Part shown: piece after piece, positions 8,677-16,402 of the stretch
How positions within the stretch are numbered: position 1 is the first letter of the stretch
Layout: every line of letters starts with the position of its first letter
NCBI RefSeq assembly: GCF_001688725.2
Contig: NZ_CP015401.2
Span: 2,232,001-2,296,000, forward strand
Origin: Bacteroides caecimuris
GTDB lineage: Bacteria; Bacteroidota; Bacteroidia; Bacteroidales; Bacteroidaceae
DNA length: 64,000 nt
Reading direction: 5' to 3'
Program-made: the position numbers and the translations under genes
Notes under the pieces: generated by a model
Database searches by the model: none
Seen by the model: only the letters and a program-made list of their open reading frames with translations
Told to the model about the DNA's origin: nothing

Positions 8677-9729
8677 CTATTCCCACTGTGGCAATGGAAA
8701 TTGCACAAGAACCGGATCTAAATCGTAAGCAATAGCATACATTGTTTTTCCGTCTTCTGCCAAACATATTTTCCCTAACATTTTATCACTCTTGAGCATT
8801 GCTATTTTATTACCATTCCATGTATACACATATATCACATTTCCCGAAAATGAAGCCAAAGCATCTTGACGAAAGTTTTTTCCAGAATATAGTACATATA
8901 CATAGTTTTCCGAACAAGTAGCACATAAATAATTTATTGGTGAATCCTTAGAAGCCCCTGAATAAACTGTCGGACTATTTCTATACTCATAGTCTGGATA
9001 AGTGAGAATAGTCTCTTTTAGCAAATGCACCGAATCGTTTTCTAATTGGTAGAAAGACAGTATATCCGCAGACAAAAGAGAAGCGATAAATTTCGTTTTA
9101 GAAGGAGAAGGCGCTATACCAAACATATAAGCCTGTGAACGAACAATGCCAGACACTTTCTTTTCATCCTCATCCCTGTAAGGCCATTCTCCAAATGTAT
9201 TATGTACCTGCCCACTTGAATCCAGCACACAATACCTATATTCTTCATAAATACCAGGAGCTATAAACTTTCCGTTAGCCATAGGATGAACCTCAAGTGG
9301 CAATCCACTATCAACACGAAAAGCGGGGATAAATTGCACACCATCACCCATTACTGAATTAGTATAATAAAACGTTTTTTTATTAATATCGTAAAATGAA
9401 AAAGAACCTCCACCGTGCGATTCTAAAGAAGAAAGTACAGTAAATTCAGAAGGTCCTTGCCCACGTATACCAGCCTTTCCTAAATATTTTCCAGATTTTA
9501 CATTAAAAAAAAGCAACATGGAATCAGACTTAGCATCCATAACCGTTAAAATTGAGTCTGATAATGCCATCTCTCTAGGACCTCCTATTATATAATTATC
9601 CTCACAAATAATAGGTTGGCAGATGATATTCTCCACCCGAATAGTTTCCTGGTTACTTGAACGACAAGATAATAGAAGAAATATCAATATTCCCCCTAAT
9701 AGTGGCATTTTATTCTTTGTATCTAGCAT
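8677..9729 (-). CDS. TolB-like 6-bladed beta-propeller lipoprotein (copy 2)
   Basis: A 350-residue lipoprotein, colinear and nearly identical with the 5384-6436 protein (same length, same lipobox LLLLSC, same C-terminal tail FPLPQWE). Differences are scattered substitutions, which points to a recent tandem duplication or gene conversion. It carries the RGQGPSEF motif. The region just downstream of its start (9744-9889) is again a transglutaminase relic, so the duplicated segment included more than this gene. Function unknown; predicted envelope-exposed propeller. Confidence 0.8.
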   Translation of the reverse strand: MLDTKNKMPLLGGILIFLLLSCRSSNQETIRVENIICQPIICEDNYIIGGPREMALSDSILTVMDAKSDSMLLFFNVKSGKYLGKAGIRGQGPSEFTVLSSLESHGGGSFSFYDINKKTFYYTNSVMGDGVQFIPAFRVDSGLPLEVHPMANGKFIAPGIYEEYRYCVLDSSGQVHNTFGEWPYRDEDEKKVSGIVRSQAYMFGIAPSPSKTKFIASLLSADILSFYQLENDSVHLLKETILTYPDYEYRNSPTVYSGASKDSPINYLCATCSENYVYVLYSGKNFRQDALASFSGNVIYVYTWNGNKIAMLKSDKMLGKICLAEDGKTMYAIAYDLDPVLVQFPLPQWE

Positions 9730-9743
9730 ATCTATATCAATTT

Positions 9744-9889
9744 TTAAGCTAACGGTTCATCATCAATTCGGTAGGGTAACAAGTATTCACAAAATGTTTC
9801 GAATGAAATGCTATCCTGCCTATCATTTGCCATCCTAGCCAAACAAGCAGTACCAAAACTATAAGTTGGATATATCCCAAATGCTTCAT
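9744..9889 (-). pseudogene. Relic of transglutaminase-like gene (2)
   Basis: Same composition as the relic at 6451-6593: the 5' end of the transglutaminase gene, here with a longer stretch of the original N-terminal codons, joined to the segment for CEYLLPYR and DEPLA and ending in a stop. Both relics share the same internal deletion junction, so the deletion happened before the segment was duplicated. Confidence 0.72.
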
Positions 9890-9908
9890 CAAACTTCTTG
9901 TTAATTAC

Positions 9909-10790
9909 TCATTTCGCGTTTCCACTAATTTTCAAATGAAATGGAGAATCTTCTGCATTACAATACACAGTTATAGTCTTATTAAAATATTCAGGACGCT
10001 CCGCCATATAGTTCACTTTCAGAATTAAATTCTTCTCCGGTTGCACTGGCACTTTTGAATATTCTACAGTTGTACAGCCACAAGAAGTTATTACATTATC
10101 CACTACTAATAATTCCTGTCCAATATTAGTTAGAATAAATTCACAAGATTTTTGTTTTTTCCAATCAAACGCTCCCAAATCTATACACCATTTATCTATC
10201 ATAACTTTTGTTTGCTTCTTATCTTCTGCCTCAGAAATCTTTTGCTTATCAAAAATTATATTCATATATAATTCTTTTATTTTAGGATTATGCATTGGAT
10301 TACCTATAGCCAAAACCTTATTATGTTCATCTAACAAAAATGTGTGTAACATTGCATTGGCAGGAAAGTGATTCAATTTATTTAGAGAGTTATTCTTATC
10401 AATACAAACCGGAACATTAAAATTTTGTCTTTGCAACAACAATAATAAATCCGTTTCATCTTTAGGATGCACAAAAAATAAGAAAGAGACTTTGTTATCA
10501 GATATAGAATCTATTTGTTTCATCCATTCCTTCCATTGCGGTAATCTCAAATTACACCCCACACACCCTATAGAATCAGTATAAACTAAAATCTTGTATC
10601 CACTCTTAGGTATTGAATTATAAATAGAATCTTTACCTAATCGTGTAAAAACATAGCCACTATCAAATTTTATTTCGCTATTCGTCCATTCTTTAACCAC
10701 ATTAGCTATTTCAACATTTACTTTCTTTTGGCATGAATGAAAGCTCATTAATGCAGCAAATATGTTTATATATAATATAACTTTCAGCAT
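9909..10790 (-). CDS. Thioredoxin-like / DUF1573 lipoprotein (copy 2)
   Basis: A 293-residue protein with a signal ending at MSFHSC (Cys20). A thioredoxin-like part carries a CVGC pair in TDSIGCVGCNLRLPQW, and the C-terminal DUF1573 domain has SCGCTTVEYSKVPV. It is homologous to the 6604-7473 protein; the last 60 residues are almost the same while the N-terminal half has diverged, which suggests gene conversion of the 3' part. It starts 3 bases after the stop of the upstream propeller gene, so the two are translationally close. Likely envelope redox or chaperone role, by inference. Confidence 0.82.
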   Translation of the reverse strand: MLKVILYINIFAALMSFHSCQKKVNVEIANVVKEWTNSEIKFDSGYVFTRLGKDSIYNSIPKSGYKILVYTDSIGCVGCNLRLPQWKEWMKQIDSISDNKVSFLFFVHPKDETDLLLLLQRQNFNVPVCIDKNNSLNKLNHFPANAMLHTFLLDEHNKVLAIGNPMHNPKIKELYMNIIFDKQKISEAEDKKQTKVMIDKWCIDLGAFDWKKQKSCEFILTNIGQELLVVDNVITSCGCTTVEYSKVPVQPEKNLILKVNYMAERPEYFNKTITVYCNAEDSPFHLKISGNAK

Positions 10791-10793
10791 ATT

Positions 10794-11837
10794 TTATAAA
10801 TCAAGATTATTGATAGAGAAAAAATAAACAGCAGGATCTAAATTCTCCGCTAATCCCAAACAATAAAGTTTCCCATCTTCTTTTCTGTAAGTTATAGATC
10901 TAAGCTGTCTATCTACATTCAAAATTTTCACAGGATTACCTTCCCAATCAAAAACCAGTATTTTCTTACAGAAAAATATATCATCTCCTTTTTTAACCGC
11001 ATCTTCTATTTTATTCTCATTATAAAGAGCATAAATATACTTCCCATCTGATGTAACCGAAGAAACACTAAGCTTTGTATTTAAGGCTAAAACACCAGAA
11101 TTTCGTTCAGACGACTTACTATAAACAGGTAAATTAACAACAGAAGATTTCACTAAATAGATGTTATTTGGATTTGAGTAGTTATAAATTTCCATTATAT
11201 CACCATATACAGAAAACCACGCTAATTTTTTATTTTCAAATGAAACCAAAGAGGGTCCCTGCAAAGATTGTGATAAAACTTGCGGTAAAATATCATCAAC
11301 TTTCGGCATTTCTCCTAAAGAAACAAAATTGTCATCATGTTTGACGACAAAACGAGCAGAATCCCCAACTATCATATAAAAAGCAAGATTATCATCATAA
11401 GCCAAAGAACTAACATTATAAGATGATGGTAAAGAGTCTTTTTCTATTGTTTCCGACAAATCATTAATAGAAAACAAAAAGATAGATTGGGACATCACAT
11501 CATGTGCATAAAAACTATTATCATTATTCAATTGTCCTAAAGTCTGTATATTAATAGCTTCATTTACTCCTTGACCTTTTCGTAAAAATCGTTTAAAGGC
11601 ATGGGTCTTAAAATTATAAGAAGATAACAAATAAGGTAACTTAGGCTCAGAAAAAATCAAATAATCACCTGCTGAAATAAAAATATCCGGTGACATTAAT
11701 GAATCTATTATTACATTATTAAAGGGTAATAAAGTTATATCTTCTTTTTTTTCAAAAAGCTCTAAAAAAGTTATTTCTTTTGTGTTCTTACAAGAAAAAA
11801 AACTTAACAGCAATATGATTATAAATAGATTTTTCAT
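10794..11837 (-). CDS. 6-bladed beta-propeller lipoprotein
   Basis: A 347-residue lipoprotein with signal MKNLFIIILLLSFFSC (Cys16). Propeller-type strand repeats follow, with RKGQGVNEA in the place of the family RGQGPSEF motif, and a VFDWEGNPVKIL turn near the end. It is the first gene after the NVEALA peptide at 11938 and is separated from it by a stem-loop at 11879-11929. The gene is notably AT-rich compared with the core genes to the right. It is a member of the TolB-like propeller group; ligand unknown. Confidence 0.78.
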   Translation of the reverse strand: MKNLFIIILLLSFFSCKNTKEITFLELFEKKEDITLLPFNNVIIDSLMSPDIFISAGDYLIFSEPKLPYLLSSYNFKTHAFKRFLRKGQGVNEAINIQTLGQLNNDNSFYAHDVMSQSIFLFSINDLSETIEKDSLPSSYNVSSLAYDDNLAFYMIVGDSARFVVKHDDNFVSLGEMPKVDDILPQVLSQSLQGPSLVSFENKKLAWFSVYGDIMEIYNYSNPNNIYLVKSSVVNLPVYSKSSERNSGVLALNTKLSVSSVTSDGKYIYALYNENKIEDAVKKGDDIFFCKKILVFDWEGNPVKILNVDRQLRSITYRKEDGKLYCLGLAENLDPAVYFFSINNLDL

Positions 11838-11878
11838 ACAAGTTTATTTATTTCATTCTTTACTTAAATCCCGATTAT

Positions 11879-11929
11879 AAGGGAATTAGCCTATATAAAC
11901 AAAGCAACTTCATATCAACTAATTCCCTT
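11879..11929 (-). terminator. Stem-loop after NVEALA peptide gene 1
   Basis: Perfect 11-base inverted repeat (AAGGGAATTAG / CTAATTCCCTT) with a 29-base loop, beginning 9 bases after the stop of the peptide gene on the minus strand. No U-run directly follows, so it may be an mRNA-stabilising or partial terminator that leaves the small peptide message more abundant than the lipoprotein message downstream. Confidence 0.55.
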
Positions 11930-11937
11930 CATTTTAA

Positions 11938-12174
11938 CTACTTATTCCAAGTACATTCCACGTAAGGAGCCTTTACATCATCCTTACAACTGCCCCAAAG
12001 AGCAGCGCAACACTTTATAGTTACGCCACCTTCTCCGCTATTAGCCAAAGCTTCAATATTACTTAAAGCCAAGTCCGACAACTTTACATTATTATTCTGT
12101 GAAGTATATATATTATATCCCGCAACAGCAGCAATAGCAACAACGGCAATAATGCCCATTACTTTCTTTTTCAT
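11938..12174 (-). CDS. NVEALA-family small exported peptide 1
   Basis: A 78-residue peptide. A basic start and hydrophobic segment (5-19) form a signal or anchor; the LSNIEALA motif (residues 37-44) is the NVEALA family signature. The mature part has four cysteines (55, 56, 63, 74), suggesting disulfides. The NVEALA family is a Bacteroidetes group of unknown function, known to occur next to propeller lipoproteins as here. The signature ends in Ala-Leu-Ala, an AxA site that signal peptidase I could cut, and a lepB gene lies at the end of this cluster; cleavage there is a hypothesis. Confidence 0.78.
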   Translation of the reverse strand: MKKKVMGIIAVVAIAAVAGYNIYTSQNNNVKLSDLALSNIEALANSGEGGVTIKCCAALWGSCKDDVKAPYVECTWNK

Positions 12175-12304
12175 TTTGTAGTTTTTTAAATTGTACTTTT
12201 CGTTTTTCTTCTGTATCTATCATTTCAACAGAATAGCAATAGTTTGCTACATTAATTTTTTATTCTTATGTTTGTATCTAAATAACCTCCTTTCTTTTTA
12301 GGGG

Positions 12305-12370
12305 TTAAGGAGCAGATGATATGTAAGCAAATCCGCCAAGATGAACAAACGCATCATTCTGCTCCTTTAA
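12305..12370 (-). terminator. Stem-loop between propeller gene and NVEALA gene 1
   Basis: Inverted repeat TTAAGGAGCAGATGAT / ATCATTCTGCTCCTTTAA with one or two bulged bases, located 15 bases after the stop of the 12385-13473 gene on the minus strand. It probably terminates or attenuates transcription of the upstream operon before NVEALA gene 1. Confidence 0.6.
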
Positions 12371-12384
12371 TCATGTTAATTCTC

Positions 12385-13473
12385 TCATACGCTACCAAAA
12401 CAAAACTTTAGTATTGGCTGATCGCTATTTACATCTGTCGCCATTATCGTTTTAGTAGCTTCATCTACCCAAATACCATATATATAATGATCGAGCACAT
12501 ACTTATACAGCGGTTCTCCTTTCAAGCTAAATACATAAATGTACTTTCCGCCGTCAGGAAGTTTTCCACTTTGCCTTGCTATCTCTTTAAAGGGCGTCCC
12601 ATGAAACACCGCATAAATGGCACTATCCGTTACTTGAACATCACTGAATCCCATGATGCCTGTTGGTATACCATATCCATCGGATACTTTGAATTCAGGT
12701 TCGTCATGCTCACCGATACGAACAACATGAGTACTGTCTTTCAAGTTATAAACTTCAACCACCTCTCCCAGTTGAGTGACAGCAGCTAAAACGCCATTAT
12801 GGGGATTATAATCTAAAAAGCTACGCCATGCCTGCGCTAATGCCGGACGGGCTTCTTGCAAAACTTTCTCATTCGCTGTAGGTATAGCGCCTATCTTCTC
12901 TATAAGTTTACCTTCGCAACTAACCTTTAAGAAACGACTCTCACCTGAATAGTCAGGAATGACAAATGTCGTATCATTATATATGGCAAAATCAAGCGGT
13001 CGAAGTATATCTTCATCCAATGTTACCGTTTCCTCACGAAGCAGTGAATCACCGGATGAAGAAAAATCTAACCTAGTTAATTCGCTTTTGTTGGCATCTA
13101 AAGTCCATAATTCATGGTTATACAAACGGAAGTTCTCCATTGACAACATTTCCGTTGGAGAATCGCCTCGCCTGCCAAAAGAGGATAGATACTGGAAACT
13201 TGGGTATTGAAATAAGTGCCCATAATAATCGGAACCATGTAAATCCATCACAATGGCTTTATCTCCTTCTATCCGTATCCGAAAAGGATAGCGGAACAAG
13301 GCTGTATCAAGCTCTATTACTTCTCCTTCCAGTTCTTTCTCTTGTGGAAATCTGGAATAAGGTAATACATTACCTACATATTCCTTATGTTTATGGTCAC
13401 AAGAGATAAACAAGAAAAAAGAAAGAAACAGGAGACTTACATTATTTTTCAAGACTATATCCCCCAGCAACAT
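12385..13473 (-). CDS. TolB-like 6-bladed beta-propeller lipoprotein
   Basis: A 362-residue lipoprotein with a hydrophobic signal ending at FLFISC. The body has the RRGDSPTEM motif in the family position and repeated propeller strands; it ends VNSDQPILKF. The ATG start at 13473 lies 32 bases inside the NVEALA gene 2; a TTG at about 13453, closer to the hydrophobic stretch, is an alternative start. Either way it is translationally coupled to the peptide gene, so peptide and propeller are a functional pair. Function is unknown; one idea is a surface receptor or carrier for the peptide. Confidence 0.8.
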   Translation of the reverse strand: MLLGDIVLKNNVSLLFLSFFLFISCDHKHKEYVGNVLPYSRFPQEKELEGEVIELDTALFRYPFRIRIEGDKAIVMDLHGSDYYGHLFQYPSFQYLSSFGRRGDSPTEMLSMENFRLYNHELWTLDANKSELTRLDFSSSGDSLLREETVTLDEDILRPLDFAIYNDTTFVIPDYSGESRFLKVSCEGKLIEKIGAIPTANEKVLQEARPALAQAWRSFLDYNPHNGVLAAVTQLGEVVEVYNLKDSTHVVRIGEHDEPEFKVSDGYGIPTGIMGFSDVQVTDSAIYAVFHGTPFKEIARQSGKLPDGGKYIYVFSLKGEPLYKYVLDHYIYGIWVDEATKTIMATDVNSDQPILKFCFGSV

Positions 13474-13672
13474 ATTTAACTTTAGTATGGACTACCGGAC
13501 AATCTACAGATCCTGTTCCAAAACAATGATATACATTTAAACCTTCATCCGCCGCTAAAGCCTCTATATTATAATTAAGCAATGTATTGAATGTAATATT
13601 GTGATTAGTTGAACGTTTTGCTGTCAAATATACCACAGTACATAAAAATAAGAAGAATACCAGTTTTTTCAT
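13442..13672 (-). CDS. NVEALA-family small exported peptide 2
   Basis: A 76-residue peptide with a hydrophobic signal (residues 4-17), then LLNYNIEALAADEG: the NVEALA motif at residues 35-40. The mature part carries Cys50 and Cys58. It is shorter in cysteines than peptide 1 but has the same layout. It is the first gene of the transcript that runs into the propeller gene at 12385 and has its own promoter-like -7 box just upstream. Function unknown; the family is specific to Bacteroidetes. Confidence 0.75.
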   Translation of the reverse strand: MKKLVFFLFLCTVVYLTAKRSTNHNITFNTLLNYNIEALAADEGLNVYHCFGTGSVDCPVVHTKVKYVAGGYSLEK

Positions 13673-13706
13673 ATTACTTTGTTGTTATAAGATTAATAAT
13701 TGGGAG

Positions 13707-13714
13707 CAAAGATA
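13707..13714 (-). promoter_or_regulatory. Bacteroides-type -7 box for NVEALA gene 2
   Basis: On the minus strand this reads TATCTTTG, an exact TAnnTTTG match to the Bacteroides sigma-ABfr -7 consensus, 35 bases before the peptide start. The -33 element (TTTG) is weak here, which fits a promoter that needs an activator. Confidence 0.55.
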
Positions 13715-13848
13715 GAAAACTGATAAAAAGAAACTATAAAATGTACCTGACCATTTCTGACCTGATAGAAAATATTATCTGAAAAAAATAACAATCATCT
13801 AAAAAGTGCCATTTCATCGAGATTTAAAGCTATTGAGAAAATTATATA

Positions 13849-14907
13849 TTATAGAACCAATTGATACCCATCTACACATTTTTTTATATCAATAGAAGAA
13901 TCCAATTCTTTTATGTTAGAACGTAAACGTGCTACCGCTTTATGAATCCGATCGGGAGTAGCACTTCCATCAGACCATAAACTCTCCCTTATATCACTAT
14001 TCTTTAAAACATATCCTGTTTCTTCCATTCTTAGAAAAAGTTCTAATAACTTACTAGGCTGTGGCTGCAAAATCTTTTGTTGACCATTAAACTCTATCAA
14101 GTTCTGATCTGCATGGAATATAAAACCTTCATATAGCTTATAAGAACGTATAGAAGAACTATCTTTCATTTCTTTTATTATTTTCACAACAGGCTGTTTT
14201 ATAACTCCTTTATCTCTTACGAAAATTATTTTACATTGTACAAACAAAATCAATTTGTAAATCATATACATATAGACTATGTATAGTAATAAACCTAAAA
14301 TGATTTCCATGTATATTATATTCCATACGGAATAATAAAGATAAGCCATTACTTCTATTTCACAGGCATAGCCTATAGAAATAGTAAATAGCAAATTTGA
14401 GCACTTGCGCCATTCACTATAAGATGTAGATGCCGATGTTACATCACCAAACCTGTCTACAACGGAAACACATAATGCTGTCCCCATTGAGATACCCACT
14501 TTATTTAAATACTTTTTCCAAATAAGATTCAATGAATCCGGCTGAATGGGGTGTTCCATAAAAGCAACGCTATGAAGCAAACGAACATTAGTATCCGTAG
14601 TTGTATTATTGTAATGTTTTTCTTTATCCAACTTAAGCTTATACATACCTATGGAATCTACAATAGTTACTGAATCCGGTAATTCTGCATTTTTCATATT
14701 TGCCGTATTTGGAAGAGTAAATACCAAAGGACCTTCCACATTCCGACTTTTCACTTCCTGTTCAACCGCCTCAATCAAAGTAGCTCTTGCCTTCTGTTTA
14801 AGAATAGATAGCTTATACTCATAGGTATACTTACAAGTAAAGAAAAATACAACTCCACCGATGCAGGCAGCAATAAACAACAAAATAACATTATAAGTTC
14901 TCATCAT
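13849..14907 (-). CDS. Membrane-tethered winged-helix regulator (ToxR/CadC-like layout)
   Basis: A 352-residue protein with a transmembrane segment at about 7-24, an extracytoplasmic domain to about residue 185, and a second hydrophobic stretch at about 190-225. The C-terminal 100 residues form an OmpR/PhoB-type winged helix (KLLELFLRMEETGYVLKNSDI, then RIHKAVARLRSNI as the recognition helix). The order is the reverse of CadC, with the DNA-binding domain at the C-terminus, as in other Bacteroides regulators beside NVEALA clusters. It is probably a one-component sensor that controls the downstream peptide and lipoprotein genes from the membrane. A perfect dyad lies 80 bases upstream of its start. 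Confidence 0.75.
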   Translation of the reverse strand: MMRTYNVILLFIAACIGGVVFFFTCKYTYEYKLSILKQKARATLIEAVEQEVKSRNVEGPLVFTLPNTANMKNAELPDSVTIVDSIGMYKLKLDKEKHYNNTTTDTNVRLLHSVAFMEHPIQPDSLNLIWKKYLNKVGISMGTALCVSVVDRFGDVTSASTSYSEWRKCSNLLFTISIGYACEIEVMAYLYYSVWNIIYMEIILGLLLYIVYMYMIYKLILFVQCKIIFVRDKGVIKQPVVKIIKEMKDSSSIRSYKLYEGFIFHADQNLIEFNGQQKILQPQPSKLLELFLRMEETGYVLKNSDIRESLWSDGSATPDRIHKAVARLRSNIKELDSSIDIKKCVDGYQLVL

Positions 14908-14986
14908 GTTTCATTTTAGTTCCTTTTCAACCACAAAGGTAACATTATTTAATTAATTCACGAATAAGCCGTAACAATATCTATAG

Positions 14987-15008
14987 TGCGAGAAACAATA
15001 TTCTCGCA
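14987..15008. promoter_or_regulatory. Perfect 8-bp dyad upstream of the winged-helix regulator
   Basis: TGCGAGAA-6-TTCTCGCA, a perfect inverted repeat located 80 bases before the regulator start on the minus strand. Half-site size and spacing suit a winged-helix dimer, so it may be an autoregulatory operator. It could instead form a short RNA hairpin. Confidence 0.45.
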
Positions 15009-15042
15009 GTTTCAGCAGAGTATCCTATTTTATGAATAAAAA

Positions 15043-15069
15043 AACGCTCCCAGCACAAATGGAAGCGTT
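15043..15069 (-). terminator. Terminator after the Rpn-type nuclease gene
   Basis: Stem AACGCTCC / GGAAGCGTT (one bulge), followed on the minus strand by a run of T, 44 bases after the stop of the gene at 15113. Confidence 0.7.
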
Positions 15070-15112
15070 GTCTTTATCATTTTAAAATTCACATTTTTCG
15101 GGGGCAATCCTT

Positions 15113-16003
15113 CTACAAACTTTTTATTTCTTCAATGGATAGTCCTGTAACTTGCGAAATGGTATCAAGTGGAATATTCAAAGATTTCATATTATGTACC
15201 ATTTCTCTTTTTTCTTCCATACGACCTTCCATAAGTCCCTCGGCACGGCCCTCAGCACGACCTTCTGCACGACCTTCCGCACGTTCGGTATATATATTGT
15301 CACGTAGAATTACTATATTATCCAAATGACGATAATAAGCACTTAATTCTTCTTTAGTCATCTTATCCAGTTTCAGGCGTTGACGAGCCTCATCCAACCC
15401 CGGCGCTGTCGCACCATCAGGTATATCACCTGTATTCATATAATAAATCCATTCTTCCAACGGACTCTGGGCCACTTGATTGAAATCATTGACCTTCAGA
15501 ATATAATATTCGGGATAAAGCTGACTGACACTATCTACTTTGAATGTCTGTTTCTGGAAAGGAGTTAATTCCAAAACATCTCCCTGATGGATTCCGCGGA
15601 ATTCAGTTTTTCCATGATATACGATATCCTTTCCACTCCCTAAAGAGAAATATACAATATTGACACTATATACTTTCCTTACTTTGTCATACCCTTCCCC
15701 GCGGTTTATGTATTCGGTCACCAATTTAGAAGTGCCGAATAACATACGTTGGAAATACGCATACTCATTATTGTTTTGAACTTCAATTAAAATGAGTTCA
15801 CCCTTTGAGTTTTCCGCAAGCATATCCACCCGATTATACTTGTCAAACTCGTCCTCTTGATTGCTCTCACTTTCCAACAGTTTCTGAATGACTATCTTTT
15901 CATTTAGAAGAGTGGTAAGAAAACCCTCGAGAACTGCAAAATTGGCTTTATTACGCAACAAGCGTTTCATTGCCCAATCGAAACGAATATAATTACTTGC
16001 CAT
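15113..16003 (-). CDS. Rpn-family PD-(D/E)XK nuclease (transposase-like)
   Basis: A 296-residue member of the PD-(D/E)XK family annotated as Rpn recombination-promoting nuclease / putative transposase. The N-terminus YIRFDWAMKRLL is the family signature, and the catalytic region reads RVDMLAENSKGELILIEVQ, giving the Asp and Glu-x-Gln metal site. The start at 16003 is chosen because AAAGGAG lies 12 bases upstream; an ATG at 16036 would add 11 residues. Near the C-terminus an RAEG tetrapeptide is repeated, encoded by 12-bp tandem repeats that can vary in number. Such genes promote RecA-independent recombination in E. coli; here the gene stands alone. The cellular role in Bacteroides is unknown. 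Confidence 0.85.
   Translation of the reverse strand: MASNYIRFDWAMKRLLRNKANFAVLEGFLTTLLNEKIVIQKLLESESNQEDEFDKYNRVDMLAENSKGELILIEVQNNNEYAYFQRMLFGTSKLVTEYINRGEGYDKVRKVYSVNIVYFSLGSGKDIVYHGKTEFRGIHQGDVLELTPFQKQTFKVDSVSQLYPEYYILKVNDFNQVAQSPLEEWIYYMNTGDIPDGATAPGLDEARQRLKLDKMTKEELSAYYRHLDNIVILRDNIYTERAEGRAEGRAEGRAEGLMEGRMEEKREMVHNMKSLNIPLDTISQVTGLSIEEIKSL
15236..15283 (-). repeat. Four tandem 12-bp repeats inside the Rpn gene
   Basis: Four units close to ACCTTCTGCACG encode the (R-A-E-G) repeat of the Rpn-type nuclease. In-frame changes in unit number would change the length of a linker helix without breaking the protein. Confidence 0.8.
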
Positions 16004-16105
16004 AAGTTCGTCTCCTTTACCGTTTTCTTTTTTCATGCTGACAAAGGTAAGCAGAATAATGTTTGATTTCAAATAAAGTGCTCCATTTTTATGTATGGTC
16101 GTGTT

Positions 16106-16174
16106 TTAATATGAAAGTAACTTCTCCAACCAAGCTTTCACCTCCTCAGCAGTAGGATGAGTAGCCAATTCCAA
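16106..16174 (-). pseudogene. C-terminal fragment of an unidentified gene
   Basis: In the 330-base gap between the Rpn gene and the glycine-zipper gene, the minus strand reads ATHPTAEEVKAWLEKLLSY followed by a stop, without any start codon or upstream frame. It is a helical C-terminal tail of a lost gene. I do not recognise the family. Confidence 0.4.
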
Positions 16175-16287
16175 TAAAAAAGAAAAACAATATCCTATCA
16201 ATAATAAGAATGTAATGTACTATCAATAATAACTATCGACAACAAAAAAACACATGTAATTCCTATATGGAGATGGCTATTAAAATG

Positions 16288-16363
16288 GTGACGCTATCCC
16301 ACCAACATAGTGACGGTATGTGCTCAGGATAGCGTCACTATCCCAGGCACATACCGTCACTAT
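16288..16363. repeat. Two interleaved inverted repeats (order A-B-A'-B')
   Basis: Arm A GTGACGCTATCC (16288-16299) pairs with A' GGATAGCGTCAC (16327-16338). Arm B ATAGTGACGGTATGTGC (16307-16323) pairs with B' GCACATACCGTCACTAT (16347-16363). Both pairs are perfect. Because the arms alternate, the RNA can form either hairpin, or a pseudoknot using both. It lies 40 bases after the stop of the gene at 16403 on the minus strand, so one role could be termination; the rest of the 16073-16402 gap shows nothing else clear. Confidence 0.7.
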
Positions 16364-16402
16364 ATTTATGCCAGATATTTTCGGACTATTTTCCCCTTAA
16401 AA

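Noticed and set aside
15236..15283. CRISPR-like short repeats
   Set aside because: They are direct 12-bp coding repeats without spacers.
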